64,000 nucleotides of DNA from Mesocentrotus franciscanus (lineage: Eukaryota > Echinodermata > Echinoidea > Camarodonta > Strongylocentrotidae). The translations under genes were made by a program, and so were the position numbers. Location: the NCBI GenBank assembly GCA_037976565.1, contig CP137674.1, positions 1,951,690 to 2,015,689 on the forward strand, given 5' to 3'. Below the pieces are notes generated by a model, which did no database searches, was not told the DNA's origin, and saw only the letters and a program-made list of their open reading frames with translations. This document shows positions 33,885 through 46,689 of this stretch, piece after piece (position 1 is the stretch's first letter; every line of letters starts with the position of its first letter).

Positions 33885-35997
33885 CCACTGTCTGTATGTA
33901 TGTCTGCCTTTCTCTCTCTGTCTTTCTGTCAATGTCGTTTTCCATCTTTATCTTTCATGTTGTTTTCTATTCTGACATTTGCTAGCATGCCGGCGTCATT
34001 CCTACCTTGAGACATATTATTATAACATATCCCTGATAATGTACACAAAATTATACCTTATATTTATTATAGGGAACGAAAATAGAGAACGAGCGACTGA
34101 TAATGTCGAAATGAAAAGAATACTACTGTACAAAAATTATAGAAGGTAAAGGTTGTGTTTTGAATGTAAATCTTTGTTGCGTCAAAATAAAATGATACGT
34201 TCATTTATGTTATTGACAGAAATAATATACATCGGACATTATACTTTATCACAAATGGTTATTTAGAAGAAGGTGGACAACATTATAAGAGAAAGAATAA
34301 AACTTTCTCTTTTATTTATAAAAAAATAGCATAAATACCCTACCAAAACCGAAGAAATCTTGAAGAGGGAGACAAGAAAAATAAGTATGAAAAGGACACA
34401 ACAAATTACACCAAAAAAGATAGGATTCTAGAGCGGAAGATGATAGGGAAACGTAATAGTTTGTAAGTATTGGCAAATTTTGACAATTATAGTTTGTAAG
34501 TATTGACAAAGTATATACAACCAAAAAAGTATTTTAGACCTATATAGAATATACGAAAAGAGTTATGTCTTAGGTCCCCTACAGCTAAGTTACGTAAGAG
34601 GAACAATGAACGTGGCCAAGGGTAAAGTTCGTTGTCATGGTTGTAAACTCCAACAATAGAAGAACGGAACGGAAGTTACGTAAGAGGAACAATGAACGTG
34701 GCCAAGGGTAAAGTTCGTTGTCATGGTTGTAAACTCCAACGGAAGGAACGAGTTAACAAAGTTTTATTGACATGATAGGTTGAACGAGAACACAGATGGA
34801 GACGAAGACAAATAAATTGAATTCTCACGTTGTTCGCATTTCTTTCTTTATTGTTTCGTAACATATAATGAATTACTATATTTTCAATATCATTTATTTT
34901 CGAATAAATAAAAGACTACCAAGACTACGGCGATTAACTCCTTATTAGCCACACCCTTTAAAAAAACAACAACAACGCGATGCGGAAATAAAACACACTG
35001 AAGCACAATTCCAATTTCACGAAATTCCTGACGTATTCAGAGAGGGAGGGGGGAGGAGGGAGACAGAGAGAGAGAGACAGACAGTCCTGACAGACAGACA
35101 GAGACAGACAGAGATAGATAGATACATAGATAGAAAGAGAGAGAGAGAGAGATGATTGTGATGAATTATGATTTTGTTCTAATCTCTGTCATTCATTTAG
35201 ATCTTTCCATGACAAACAAAACAAATCAAATATGCGTACAAAAATTCAATAAATATTTTATTGATACAGCAACCTCATATCAAAATAGGGTTCTAAGAGA
35301 TGTATAGATAGAGAAAAAATAAACAAAATTAAGCGGGAGGCAAAAACTAAAACAAAATGAATATTTCAAATTATGAGAAACGAAGTCGAAAGCATTCAAA
35401 GTAAATATTATTTTTGTTTTCGAGAGTAAAACAATGTTCATCTCAAAAATTCATTTCCCAAATAGTCCTATATTTGATTTGCACATTTAAAAGAAAGGGC
35501 ATTTAGTGTAGATCATGGCATAATGTTGGTCAGAATATAGTTACAAAATGTGTCGAAAACCCATGTAAAACGAAGGCTTAGGCCTATTATTTATGGCTCG
35601 GTTGATAATCGGCCGAGCTTTAGCAGACGACAATCATTGACAATGGGGAAATGAATGGAGGTATCGACCGATCTGCGCGTGCGGCGGTGCTTACGCAATT
35701 TGTATTGTGAGTGTATTGAAAAGGATAGACGTGAAGCTTCAGCAAAATAAGACGGCAATTTCCCTTAAAAATAACAGACCTTATTTTTCGTATTGATGAA
35801 CAAAACTTATGTTTTTAGAAAGAAAAAAGTCTGATCTTTAATTTTTACATTTACTAAAAATCACGAAAATAACTGAATGAGGCGCAATGAGCAATGAAAG
35901 TAGAAAGCACCGCCACATTTTCCACTACTGGCGATGTAACCGAAATCGCTTCGTCACAGGGGAAACAATCGCCGTGCGCGGGCTCGCTCTCAAAGGG
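32076..35997. mobile_element. piggyBac-like non-autonomous element inserted in satellite
   Basis: The satellite phrase CTACCTTAAAGTTTTTCAATA is split here: TTAA stands at 32072-32075 on the left and again at 35998-36001 on the right. This is a TTAA target duplication as made by piggyBac transposases. The right terminus read inward is CCCTTTGAGAGCGAGC and the left is CGCTTTGGAGACGACG, matching imperfect inverted repeats of the piggyBac CCCTTTG type. A TGTGACGA motif lies inside both ends. The left end also has two copies of a hairpin-forming GGCTTCTACAGAAGCC. The 3.9 kb interior has no transposase ORF. The 18755-21720 segment is a second copy lacking both ends. Confidence 0.82.
32640..33850. 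repeat. Internal tandem duplication of about 615 bp in the piggyBac-like element
   Basis: A unit running from about 32640 to 33240 is repeated from about 33260. Shared landmarks include ACGTAGAACCA-x-ATTT, AAATGTCACA, TTTCTCAGCGCCATTTTCC, TAACCTCGATATGGAG and GAGCGCCTGATGAT. (TC)n tracts sit at equivalent positions in each unit. Confidence 0.75.
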
Positions 35998-36001
35998 TTA
36001 A

Positions 36002-39000
36002 AGTTTTTCAATACTTAACCCTAACCATACATCAAAGTTTCTCTTTATCTCGCCTTCACCATCACCCTACCTCAAAGTTTCTCAATACCTAACCCTAACC
36101 AAAACTAAAAGTTTCTCTATACCTAACCCTAACCATACCTCAAAGATTTTCTATACCTAACCCTAACCATACTTCAAAGTTTCTTTACACATAACCCATA
36201 CCATTACCCTCACCCTAACTCAAAGTTTCTTTACACCAAACCCTATCCATACCTCAAAGTTTCGCTATAACTGACCCTATCCATACCTCAAAGATTCTCT
36301 ATATCTAACCCTTACCCTCACCCTACCTAAACAGTTCCACTATACCTAACCCTAACCATACCTCAAAGTTTCCTTCTACCTAACCCTAACCATACCTCAC
36401 AGTTTCTCTATACCTAACCCTAACCCTCCCCCTACCTCAAAGTTTTTCAATACCTATCCCTAACCATACATCAAAGTTTTTCTTTATCTCGCCTTCACCC
36501 TCACCCTACCTCAAAGTTTCTCAATACCTAACCCTAACCAAAACTCAAAGTTTCTCTATACCTAACCCTAACCATACCTCAGAGATTCTCTATACCTAAC
36601 ATAGTCCCTAACCCTCACCTTTCCTCAAAGTTTCTCTATACCTAACCCTAACCATACCTCAAAGTTTTTCTACACATTACCCATACCCTTACCCTCACCC
36701 TAACTCAAGGTTTCTCAATACCTAACCCTAACCAAAACTCAAAGTTTCTCTATATTTAACCCTAACCATACCTCAAAGATTCTCTATACCTTACCTAGTC
36801 CCTAACCCTCAACTTTCCTCAAAGTTTCTCTATACCTACCCCTAACCATACCTCAAAGTTTCTCTACACATAACCCATACCCTTACCCTCACCCTAACTC
36901 AAGGTTTCTCTACAACTAACCCTAACCATACCTCACAGTATCTCTATACCTAACGCTAACCATACTTCAAAGTTTCTCTTCGCCTAACCAATACCCTCAC
37001 ACTTACCCTCACCCTACTTCAAGGATTCTCGATACCTAACCCTAACCATACCTCTATGATTCTCTGTACCTAACCCATTCCCTAACCCTCACCCTTCCTC
37101 AAAGTTTCTCTATATCTAACCCTTACCCTTACCCTTGCTCAAGGTCCCATTATACCCAACCCTAACCATACCTCACAGTTTCTCTATACCTAACCCTAAC
37201 CCTCCCCCTACCTTAAAGTTTTTCAATACCTAACCCTAACCATACATCAAAGTTTCTCTTTATCACGCCTTCACCATCACCCTACCTCAAAGTTTCTCAA
37301 TACCTAACCCTAACCAAAACTAAAAGTTTCTCTATACCTAACCCTAACCATACCTCAAAGATTCTCTATACCTAACCCTAACCATACTTCAAAGTTTCTC
37401 TACACATTACCCATACCCTTACCCTCACCCTAACTCAAGGTTTCTCTACAACTAACCCTAACCATACCTCACAGTATCTCTATACCTAACGCTAACCATA
37501 CCTCAAAGTTTCTCTTCGCCTAACCAATACCCTCACACTTACCCTCACCCTACTTCAAGGTTTCTCGATACCTAACCCTAACCATACCTCTATGATTCTC
37601 TATACCTAACCCATTCCCTAACCCTCACCCTTCCTCAAAGTTTCTCTATATCTAACCCTTACCCTTACCCTTACTCAAGGTCCCATTATACCCAACCCTA
37701 ACCATACCTCACAGTTTCTCTATACCTAACCTTAACCCTCCCCCTACCTTAAAGTTTTTCAATACCTAACCCTAACCATACATCAAAGTTTCTCTTTATC
37801 TCGCCTTCACCATCACCCTACCTCAAAGTTTCTCAATACCTAACCCTAACCAAAACTAAAAGTTTCTCTATACCTAACCCTAACCATACCTCAAAGATTC
37901 TCTATACCTAACCCTAACCATACTTCAAAGTTTCTTTACACATAACCCATACCATTACCCTCACCCTAACTCAAAGTTTCTTTACACCAAACCCTATCCA
38001 TACCTCAAAGTTTCGCTATAACTGACCCTATCCATACCTCAAAGATTCTCTATATCTAACCCTTACCCTCACCCTACCTAAACAGTTCCACTATACCTAA
38101 CCCTAACCATACCTCAAAGTTTCCTTCTACCTAACCCTAACCATACCTCACAGTTTCTCTATACCTAACCCTAACCCTCCCCCTACCTCAAAGTTTTTCA
38201 ATACCCAACCCAAACCATACCTCACAGTTTCTCTATACCTAACCCTAACCCTCCCCCTACCTTAAAGTTTTTCAATACTTAACCCTAACCATACATCAAA
38301 GTTTCTCTTTATCTCGCCTTCACCATCACCCTACCTCAAAGTTTCTCAATACCTAACCCTAACCAAAACTAAAGTTTCTCTATACCTAACCCTAACCATA
38401 CCTCAAAGATTCTCTATACCTAACCCTAACCATACTTCAAAGTTTCTTTACACATAACCCATACCATTACCCTCACCCTAACTCAAAGTTTCTTTACACC
38501 AACCCTATCCATACCTCAAAGTTTCTCTATAACTGACCCTATCCATACCTCAAAGATTCTCTATATCTAACCCTTACCCTCACCCTACCTAAACAGTTCC
38601 ACTATACCTAACCCTAACCATACCTCAAAGTTTCCTTCTACCTAACCCTAACCATACCTCACAGTTTCTCTATACCTAACCCTAACCCTCCCCCTACCTC
38701 AAAGTTTTTCAATACCTAACCCTAACCATACATCAAAGTTTTTCTTTATCTCGCCTTCACCCTCACCCTACCTCAAAGTTTCTCAATACCTAACCCTAAC
38801 CAAAACTCAAAGTTTCTCTATACCTAACCCTAACCATACCTCAAAGATTCTCTATACCTAATCCAGTCCCTAACCCTCACCTTTCCTCAAAGTTTCTCTA
38901 TACCTAACCCTAACCATACCTCAAAGTTTTTCTACACATTACCCATACCCTTACCCTCACCCTAACTCAAGGTTTCTCTACAACTAACCCTAACCATACC

Positions 39001-42000
39001 TCACAGTATCTCTATACCTAACGCTAACCATACCTCAAAGTTTCTCTTCGCCTAACCAATACCCTCACACTTACCCTCACCCTACTTCAAGGTTTCTCTA
39101 TACCTAACCCTAACCATACCTCTAAGATTCTCTATACCTAACCCATTCCCTAACCCTCACCCTTCCTCAAAGTTTCTCTATATCTAACCCTTACCCTTAC
39201 CCTTACCCTTGCTCAAGGTCCCATTATACCCAACCCTAACCATACCTCACAGTTTCTCTATACCTAACCCTAATCCTCCCCCTACCTCAAAGTTGTTCAA
39301 TACCTAACCCTAACCATACATCAAAGTTTCTCTTTATCTCGCCTTCACCATCACCCTACCTCAAAGTTTCTCAATACCTAACCCTAACCAAAACTCAAAG
39401 TTTCTCTATAACTAACGCTAACCATACCTCAAAGTTCCTCTTTACCTTACCATCACCCTCACACTTACACTTACCCTAACTCAAAGTTTTTCAATACCTA
39501 ACCCTAACCATACATCAAAGTTTCTCTTTATCTCGCCTTCACCATCACCCTACCTCAAAGTTTCTCAATACCTAACCCTAACCAAAACTCAAAGTTTCTC
39601 TATACCTAACCCAAACCATACCTCTAACATTGTCTATGCCTAACCCATTCCCTAACCCTCTCCCTTCCTCAAAGTTTCTCTATACCTAACCCCAACCATA
39701 CCTCAAAGTTTCTCTATACCTAACCCTAACCATACCTCAAAGTTTCTCTATGCCTAACCCATTCCCTAACCCTCTCCCTTCCTCAAAGTTTCTCTATACC
39801 TAACCCTAACCATACTTCAAAGTTTCTCTACACATAACCCATACCATTACCCTCACCCTAACTCAAAGTTTCTCTACACCTAACCCCAACGATACCTCAA
39901 AGTTTCTCTATACCTAACCCTAACCATACCTAAAAGTTTCCCTATGCCTAACCCATTCCCTAACCCTCACCCTAACTCAAAGTTTCTCTACACCTAACCC
40001 TAACCATACCTCAAAGTTTCGCTATAACTGACCCTTACCCTCACCCTACCTAAACAGTTCCACCATACCTAACCCTAACCATACCTCAAAGTTTCTTTTT
40101 ACCTAACCCTAACCATACCTCACAGTTTCTCTATACCTAACCCTAACCCTCCCCCTACCTCAAAGTTTTTCAATACCTAACCCTAACCATACATCAAAGT
40201 TTTTCTTTATCTCGCCTTCACCCTCACCCTACCTCAAAGTTTCTCAATACCTAACCCTAACCAAAACTCAAAGTTTCTCTATATTTAACCCTAACCATAC
40301 CTCAAAGATTCTCTATACCTAACCTAGTCCCTAACCCTCACCTTTCCTCAAAGTTTCTCTATACCTACCCCTAACCATACCTCAAAGTTTCTCTTCGCCT
40401 AACCAATACCCTCACACTTACCCTCACCCTACTTCAAGGTTTCTCTATACCTAACCCTCACCATACCTCTAAGATTCTCTATACCTAACCCATTCCCTAA
40501 CCCTCACCCTTCCTCAAAGTTTCTCTATATCTAACCCTTACCCTCACCCTTACCCTTGCTCAAGGTCCCATTATACCCAACCCTAACCATACCTCACAGT
40601 TTGTCTGTACCTAACCCTAACCATACCTCAAAGTTTCTCTACACATAACCCATACCATTACCCTCACCCTAACTCAAAGTTTCTCTATTCCTAACCCTAA
40701 CCATACTTCAAAGTTTCTCTACACATAACCCATACCATTACCCTCACCCTAACTCAAAGTTTCTCTACACCTAACCCTAACCATACCTCAAAGTTTCCTT
40801 CTACCTAACCCTAACCAAACCTCAAAGTTCTACTATTACTAACCCAACCATACCTCAAAATTTCTCTATACCTAACCCTAACCATACCTCACAGTTTCTC
40901 TATACCTAACCCTCCCCCTACCTCAAAGTTTTTCAATACCTATCCCTAACCATACATCAAATTTTCTCTTTATCTCGCCTTCACCCTCACCGTATCTCAA
41001 AGTTTCTCAATACCTAACCCTAACCAAAACTCAAAGTTTCTCTTCACCTAACCAATACCCTCACACTTACCCTCACCCTACTTCAAGGTTTCTCCATACC
41101 TAACCCTCACCATACCTCTAAGATTCTCTATACCTAACCCATTCCCTAACCCTCACCCTTCCTCAAAGTTTCTCTATACCTAACCCTAACCAAACCTCAA
41201 AGTTTCTCTATACCTAACCATACCTCAAATTTCTGTATACCTAACTCAAACCCTCACCCTTACCACACCTCTTAGTTTCGATATAACTAACCCAAACCAT
41301 ACGTCAAAGTTTCTTTATATCTAACCCTTACCCTCACCCTTACCCTTGCTCAAGGTTCCACTATACCTAACCCTAACCATACCTCAAAGTTTCTGTATCC
41401 CTAACTCGAACCCTCACCCTAACCACACCTCAAATTTTCGCTATAACTATCCCTAACCATACCTCAAAGTTTCTCTTTATCTAACCCTTATCCTCACCCT
41501 ACCTGAAAGTTCTACTATACCTAACCCTAACCATACCTCAAAGTTTCCTTCTACCTAACCCTAACCAAACCTGAAAGTTCTACTATTACTAACCCAACCA
41601 TACCTCTAAGATTCTCTATACCTAACCCATTCCCTAACCCTCAATCTTCCTCAAAGTTTCTGTATACCTCACCCTAACCATACCTCAAAGTTTCTCTACA
41701 CATAACCCATACCCTCACCCTCACCCTAACTCAAAGTTTCTCTACACCTAACCCTAACCATACCTTACAGTTTCTCTATACCTAACCCTAACCATACCTC
41801 AAAGTTTCTCTATACCTAACGCTAACCATACCTCAAAGTTTCTTTTTGCCTAACTAATACCCCCACACTTACCCTCACTCTACTTTAACATTCTCTATAC
41901 CTAACCCTACCCATACCTCTAAGATTCTCTATACTTAACCCATTCCCTAACCCTCACCCTTCTTCAAAGTTTCTCTACACATAACCCATACCCTTACCCT

Positions 42001-42155
42001 AACTCAAAGTTTCTCTACACCTAACCTTAACCATATCTCAAAGTTTCTCTATACCTTACGCTAACCATACCTTAAAGTTTCTTTTTACCTTACCAATACC
42101 CTCACACTTACCCTCACCCTAACTCAAAGTTTCTATATACCTAACCCTAACCATA
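36002..42155 (+). repeat. Telomere-like satellite, block 2
   Basis: This continues the same 35 bp monomers after the inserted element, for about 6.15 kb. The roughly 540 bp higher-order unit is still visible at first (CCTCACAGTATCTCT near 36931 and 37467), but becomes irregular to the right, where the monomer order is shuffled and variants such as ACCATACCTCTAAGATTCTC dominate. No gene is embedded. Confidence 0.92.
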
Positions 42156-42509
42156 CGGATGCGAAGATGAAGACGACGATATGACAGAGACGATGAGGAA
42201 GCTGAAGACGATGGTCTTGTTGATGGTGATGAGACAATCAATTGATGAATGCGATGATGGTCATGCAGATAATGTCAATGATGCGGTGTTGACGATGATG
42301 ATAATCAGCGAGTCAGCACAGCACGACAGATGACGGTGAGGTGATGACGATGACGATGATCAACGTGTCAACACAACGCAATGGATGGTGGCGATCGAAA
42401 AGACAGTAGTCGATAAAAGACAATGATTCGATGATGGTAAGGTGATGACGAAGACGACAATCAACGTGTCAATACAACAGATGATGGCGAGGTGATGATG
42501 ATGACGGCA
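42156..42509. repeat. GAT/GAC-rich imperfect trinucleotide repeats
   Basis: Low-complexity GATGATGAC-type DNA with longer imperfect repeats that include CAACGTGTCAA-x-ACA (three times between about 42360 and 42520). It borders the satellite on the left and a LINE fragment on the right. Confidence 0.6.
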
Positions 42510-42895
42510 ATAATCGTGTCAAGACGCTGCAGAAACATGGACACTAACGTCAACAATGGAAAGAAAGCTAGCAGCATCTCAACACAACATGGAAAGAAGT
42601 ATCCTAAACATCACATACAAAGACAGAAAAACAAACAAATGGATCAGTGAGCAGACAAAAGTCCAGGACATCCTTGAAACAGTGAAAAGAAGAAAATGGA
42701 ATTGGGCGGGCCACATCAGCCGTAGAAATGATGATCGCTGGAGTGCAGCAATCACTCACTAGACACCATATGAGGGAAAACGTAACAGGGGACGCCAAAG
42801 AAAAAGATGGAGAGATGAGCTGCAACAGTTACTGGGGAAAGGTTTATTGGTACCAACAGGCACTGAACAGAGTCATTTGAAGACAGCATGCTGAG
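42510..42895 (+). mobile_element. RTE-like LINE, C-terminal coding fragment
   Basis: The plus strand encodes ETWTLTSTMERKLAASQHNM, then RRKWNWAGHISRRNDDRW, an in-frame stop, and KRNRGRQRKRWRDELQQLL. This is the C-terminal sequence of RTE-type LINE proteins, the same family as the minus-strand fragment at 4869-5085. It lacks the catalytic reverse transcriptase region and has at least one stop. Confidence 0.75.
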
Positions 42896-42907
42896 GCTTT
42901 TGTCATG

Positions 42908-43050
42908 CAGGGGATCGATTTTCCAATTTCCGGGACAAAAACAAAAACAAATATGTACTCCCCTTATTCAGCGGCTGGCTGAGTCGTTGCGAAATTTTCG
43001 GCGCGATTTTCAAATTTAACCCCGTTGAAAAAATCCTGCGTGCGCTACTG
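42908..43050. mobile_element. hAT-type MITE remnant
   Basis: The right end is the inverse of CAGTAGCGCACGCAGGATTT, almost the same terminus as the element at 263-444, followed inward by the shared AAATTTGAAAATCGCGCCG phrase. The left limit is uncertain. No matching 8 bp duplication was found, so the copy is probably truncated. Confidence 0.6.
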
Positions 43051-43139
43051 AGGGGGGTAACGGTCGTATTAATAATTAATTAAAACTCTGAAGAAAGCCT
43101 GTACTCTGCATGTTTTATCTCTGCATCAGCACTCCAGGA

Positions 43140-43829
43140 TTAAAGCCTGAGTCCACTCCAAAAATAAGTTGCTTTAAATAGATGCAGAAAAACAAGAGAA
43201 ACAGAGCAAAAGAAATTGAGTAAAATCGGATAACTTATAAGGAAGTTATGATTTTTTTTTGTAAGTATGAAAAACCATGGAACTTATACACAACTTGCAA
43301 ATTTGGTTATCAGTTTGTGACGTCATGTCCTCACTATTTTTAAATTGCTTTGTATATTTTTATCCCATTAATTTCCCTTTTTATGAAGAATTGATACTTT
43401 TTTCTGAAAATTGTCTATTCATAATTATTGATTTTTCATATAAATATTTTATCAAAATTCATTTTTTTAATGATTTAACTGGAAAAATGACTGTAATGAC
43501 TCTATATTAGTGCATCCACACAAAAACATATTACTATCAATATAACTTGGATGCTGGTGTGAGGAAATAAGATTTTTAGGGGGAAAATTGGAAATTTATA
43601 GTACCAGTATAAAGAAAACAATTAGTCGATAGTGAGGCAATGACGACACAGACTTATGAGTGAATCGCCAATTTGTCTTGTGATTTTCAAAGTTTTTCAT
43701 GTCAATAAAAATTCATAACTTTCTTATTAGTAATCATATTTTGCTCAATTTTTGTTTGGATTGGTTTGTCTGGTTTTTTTTCTGGTTCTATTGAAAGTAA
43801 ATTATTTTTGGAGTGGACTTGGGCTTTAA
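43140..43829. mobile_element. TTAA-flanked MITE, copy 2
   Basis: Ends TTAAAGCCTGAGTCCACTCC (43140-43159) and GGAGTGGACTTGGGCTTTAA (43810-43829) match the element at 5615-6181. The GTGACGTCATGTCCTCAC motif appears inside at about 43318, and an inverted partner GAGGCAATGACG lies at about 43633. The long palindrome of copy 1 is absent here, so the two copies differ in their centre. Confidence 0.72.
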
Positions 43830-43981
43830 GTGCATTGTACCTGCCCACCTTTTGCTATTCATGCAGTATTATCAATATTTCACGACTCTGGGTTCAAAGT
43901 CTGAGGTGCCCTGAAATTACAGCTGCCAAGCACAATTGTCACAATAATTCACTGTTGTGAATTAGATACATAAAGACTTTA

Positions 43982-44438
43982 GCCGTGTTCACACGATGGC
44001 ATTTTTTGGTAGGCGTAAAGGTCGGCGTGGTGACCGTCTGAACGATAGTCGTGTTAGCTACGTATATACGTCGACTGATTTACTCCTGGATTTTTCCAGG
44101 AGTAACGCGCTAACACGACTAGAGGGTAGCGTAAGTTGACTGTGTGGATGCTCTCACTTGCCACTTGGAGTATCTGTGACTTTTCACAAGGGATGTTTGC
44201 TTACAATCGAAAATGAAAATGAGATTTAGATGCGGAAGCTGGGTTGAGGTCGTACTAGTGCGGGCGCCACCACTTCCGGAAGTTACGCTGAATAAGGCTG
44301 GGCCGGTGGAAGGTCGTGTTAAAAGTTGGTTCGAGTAAGAGCGTATGGACAACTAATGGAGTAAGTCAAATATTTGTGGAATATTTATAGCTGCAGGGAA
44401 AAACTTACGCCGACTAGGAAGCCACGTCTGAACATGGC
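43982..44438. mobile_element. MITE with TA flanks and GCCGTGTTCA-type ends
   Basis: The left end reads GCCGTGTTCACACGATGGC. The right end is the inverse of GCCATGTTCAGACGTGGC. TA stands at both borders (43980-43981, 44439-44440). It contains an internal inverted repeat, ATAGTCGTGTTAGC and GCTAACACGACTA, near 44046 and 44110. No coding sequence. Superfamily not settled. Confidence 0.65.
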
Positions 44439-44454
44439 TATAGATATACATTTA

Positions 44455-44535
44455 TTCATAACAGGTGAATGAAATAATTCGTATCGAGGCGCTTCACAAA
44501 GACATATATGCATAAATTTGGTTTACATTACGAAA
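44455..44535. mobile_element. Single arm of the palindromic MITE
   Basis: ACAGGTGAATGAAATAATTC and the following sequence through AAATTTGGTTTACAT match one arm of the palindrome at 5803-5962 with several differences. A GTGACGTC motif lies downstream near 44706. Ends were not resolved. Confidence 0.6.
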
Positions 44536-44899
44536 ATTGCAATTTACATCGCTGATAACAAGAGGTTTCGGAGAGAAACGTGCGTAAATTGAAATAGATA
44601 GTAAATGGGGGTCTAGTACTAGCAACGATTATACACTTAAATGTACTTATACTTTGCATTTCAAAGTTCAACATTTTAGAACGCTTTAAGAATAAATATC
44701 AGTCTGTGACGTCGGTCTAGTGAGCTCTCAAAACGTTGTCAGAAGGCCAACGAGTCCGAAATTTGTTTTGTTCCAAGTTCAGTTCAGTTGAAATTTTGGG
44801 GTATACTTATTTTCTTGAGGTGCAATTAGGTGTAAAATTATTTTTCACTGAAAAGCTATTACATTGTGAAAATTGTATTGCTTTCTAAAAGTAGCCAAA

Positions 44900-45175
44900 C
44901 ACATTGACAATACCATCAGCATCACCATCATCATAAGCAGCAGCATTATTCATCATCACCATCATCATCATCATCACCATCATTAACAGCATCATCACCG
45001 CCATCATCATCACCATAATCATCATTGTCATCATCACCATCATCAGCAGCAGCATCATCACCGCCATCATCATCATCATCACCAATCATCATTAGCAGCA
45101 GCATCATCACCGCCATCATCACCATCATCAGCAGCAGCACCGGCAGCATCATCACCGCCATCAGCAGAGCTGCTA
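44900..45175. repeat. (ATC)n trinucleotide repeat
   Basis: Imperfect ATC/ACC/AGC triplets, including several CATCATCACC and AGCAGCAGC runs. A smaller related patch lies at about 45546-45620. Open frames here (Met/Asp-rich) are by-products of the triplet period. Confidence 0.9.
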
Positions 45176-45179
45176 ACAT

Positions 45180-46685
45180 TTTGTTTTTGTAATTGTAATG
45201 CGTTCGAACTGAGCAAACGAAGCGAGTGAGCCATTGCGGGTAGGGGACAGAGCCCTGAAGCTCCTGGTTTTTAGCCATTCTGACACCCCTTTTTGTGCAC
45301 TAATTTTTAATATTTGAATATTTTGACAGTGAATTTGGGTATGATTTATAAGGAATCAGTGAGGTTTTTGATGCCCGATAATGTGATTGCTGTAATTGTG
45401 AGTTTAAAGAAAATAAAAAATAAATAAATAAATAAATTAAGAAAAAATTAAATCCGGGAATGTTTGTATGTGTGTCGGGATATCGAGAGGTTGGTGGATT
45501 TTTCTGGAGTCTCCCGACAAATCCGGGTGGGTTCGCAGCTCTGCATCAGACATCATCACCATCATCACCGCAATCAGCAGCAGCAGAATAAGCAGCATCA
45601 CCATCAGTAGTCATCCCATCAAAGTTATCATGACCCTCATTAGATTCCAAGCACATACAACACAATAAATCAAAATTACACCTGATTAAATGTAATGCTT
45701 TGAAATAGTTTTTTTTTATTGTAATCTGGGAGGAAGTAATCACACTTTTCAGCAAAAGAGTAAGAAGTACTAAATTTCACACAACAAAAAGAATCATCTT
45801 TAGAAAATCACATTTATACAAACCACATCATAAAACATAGAACTGTTCCTTCCACTTATAATATTTCTTTTTTCTTTTGTACAAAATTAATATATAATAG
45901 TTGTTAGATTTTGCACTAGTTTTATACAAAGGAGAAAGAGGAAAATGGCATCGTCACTCTCCCCTTCATTCATGCATATAAAACCAACCTTTTTCAGAAT
46001 ATCTCCTGCACGATTCATTTCAATTATGTATGATAGCCACAAAACAGTGAACAATAACTTACAGAGGTCACAAGAAATAATAAAATCAAAGCTTTTTTTC
46101 AAAGGCGAATTGCAAGAAAAAACTGGTGAGCAAATTCTCTTAGACTTTATATCAAAATACGTGCGTAGACACTCGATACAAATCCTATGTGTAGCAAATG
46201 CACATTTAATCTTTAAAAATAAAGTTAAAAATGAAGGAGTTGATTGAGAAATAGCAGAAAATAGAATAACTGAAAACAGGATTAATAAAATCAATCACAA
46301 GCTGATTAAAAGGATACATACTTTTTCTTTCAAATTGTGAAGCCCGCAGTAGAAAATGGTAGGAAAGTTACAGAACAGTTTTCACTATCTCCCAAGAGAG
46401 CCAAGAGAGGACTGCACCATCCTTGGGGTTGTTTCCACCATGGCTAGCTGCCTAGCGGTAATTTCAACTGGCCAGTAAATCTCTGGAGGCAAACATAACA
46501 TGTAGTCTAGTGGTAAGCCTGTCAGTCGACCACGACCATGCATGCTCATGGGCCGAATTCATGTTACTCTCAAATTACAAAGTTTCATTGGTTGAAGAGT
46601 GTTCCCATCTCTAAGGGGAGGAGTATATTAGGTTAATTATATTTGTTGTTTGGTTGCCAGGAAAGGTAACATCCGATTTTCCACC
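45180..46685. other. No gene recognised
   Basis: AT-rich sequence with a (AAAT)n patch near 45412-45440. Overlapping open frames on both strands around 45890-46290 have no recognisable domain. A tRNA-like stretch near 46500-46570 has an acceptable A box (TAGTCTAGTGG) but a poor B box, and may be an old SINE head. Confidence 0.45.
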
Positions 46686-46689
46686 AAAT

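Noticed and set aside
44885..45280. Methionine/aspartate-rich open frames on the minus strand
   Set aside because: They are translations of the ATC/ACC trinucleotide repeat.
45887..46294. Overlapping open frames of 100 and 135 residues on opposite strands
   Set aside because: No recognisable domain, no splice context, and AT-rich composition; likely chance.
46500..46570. tRNA-like sequence with an A box
   Set aside because: The B box is poor and no cloverleaf could be drawn; at most an old SINE remnant.
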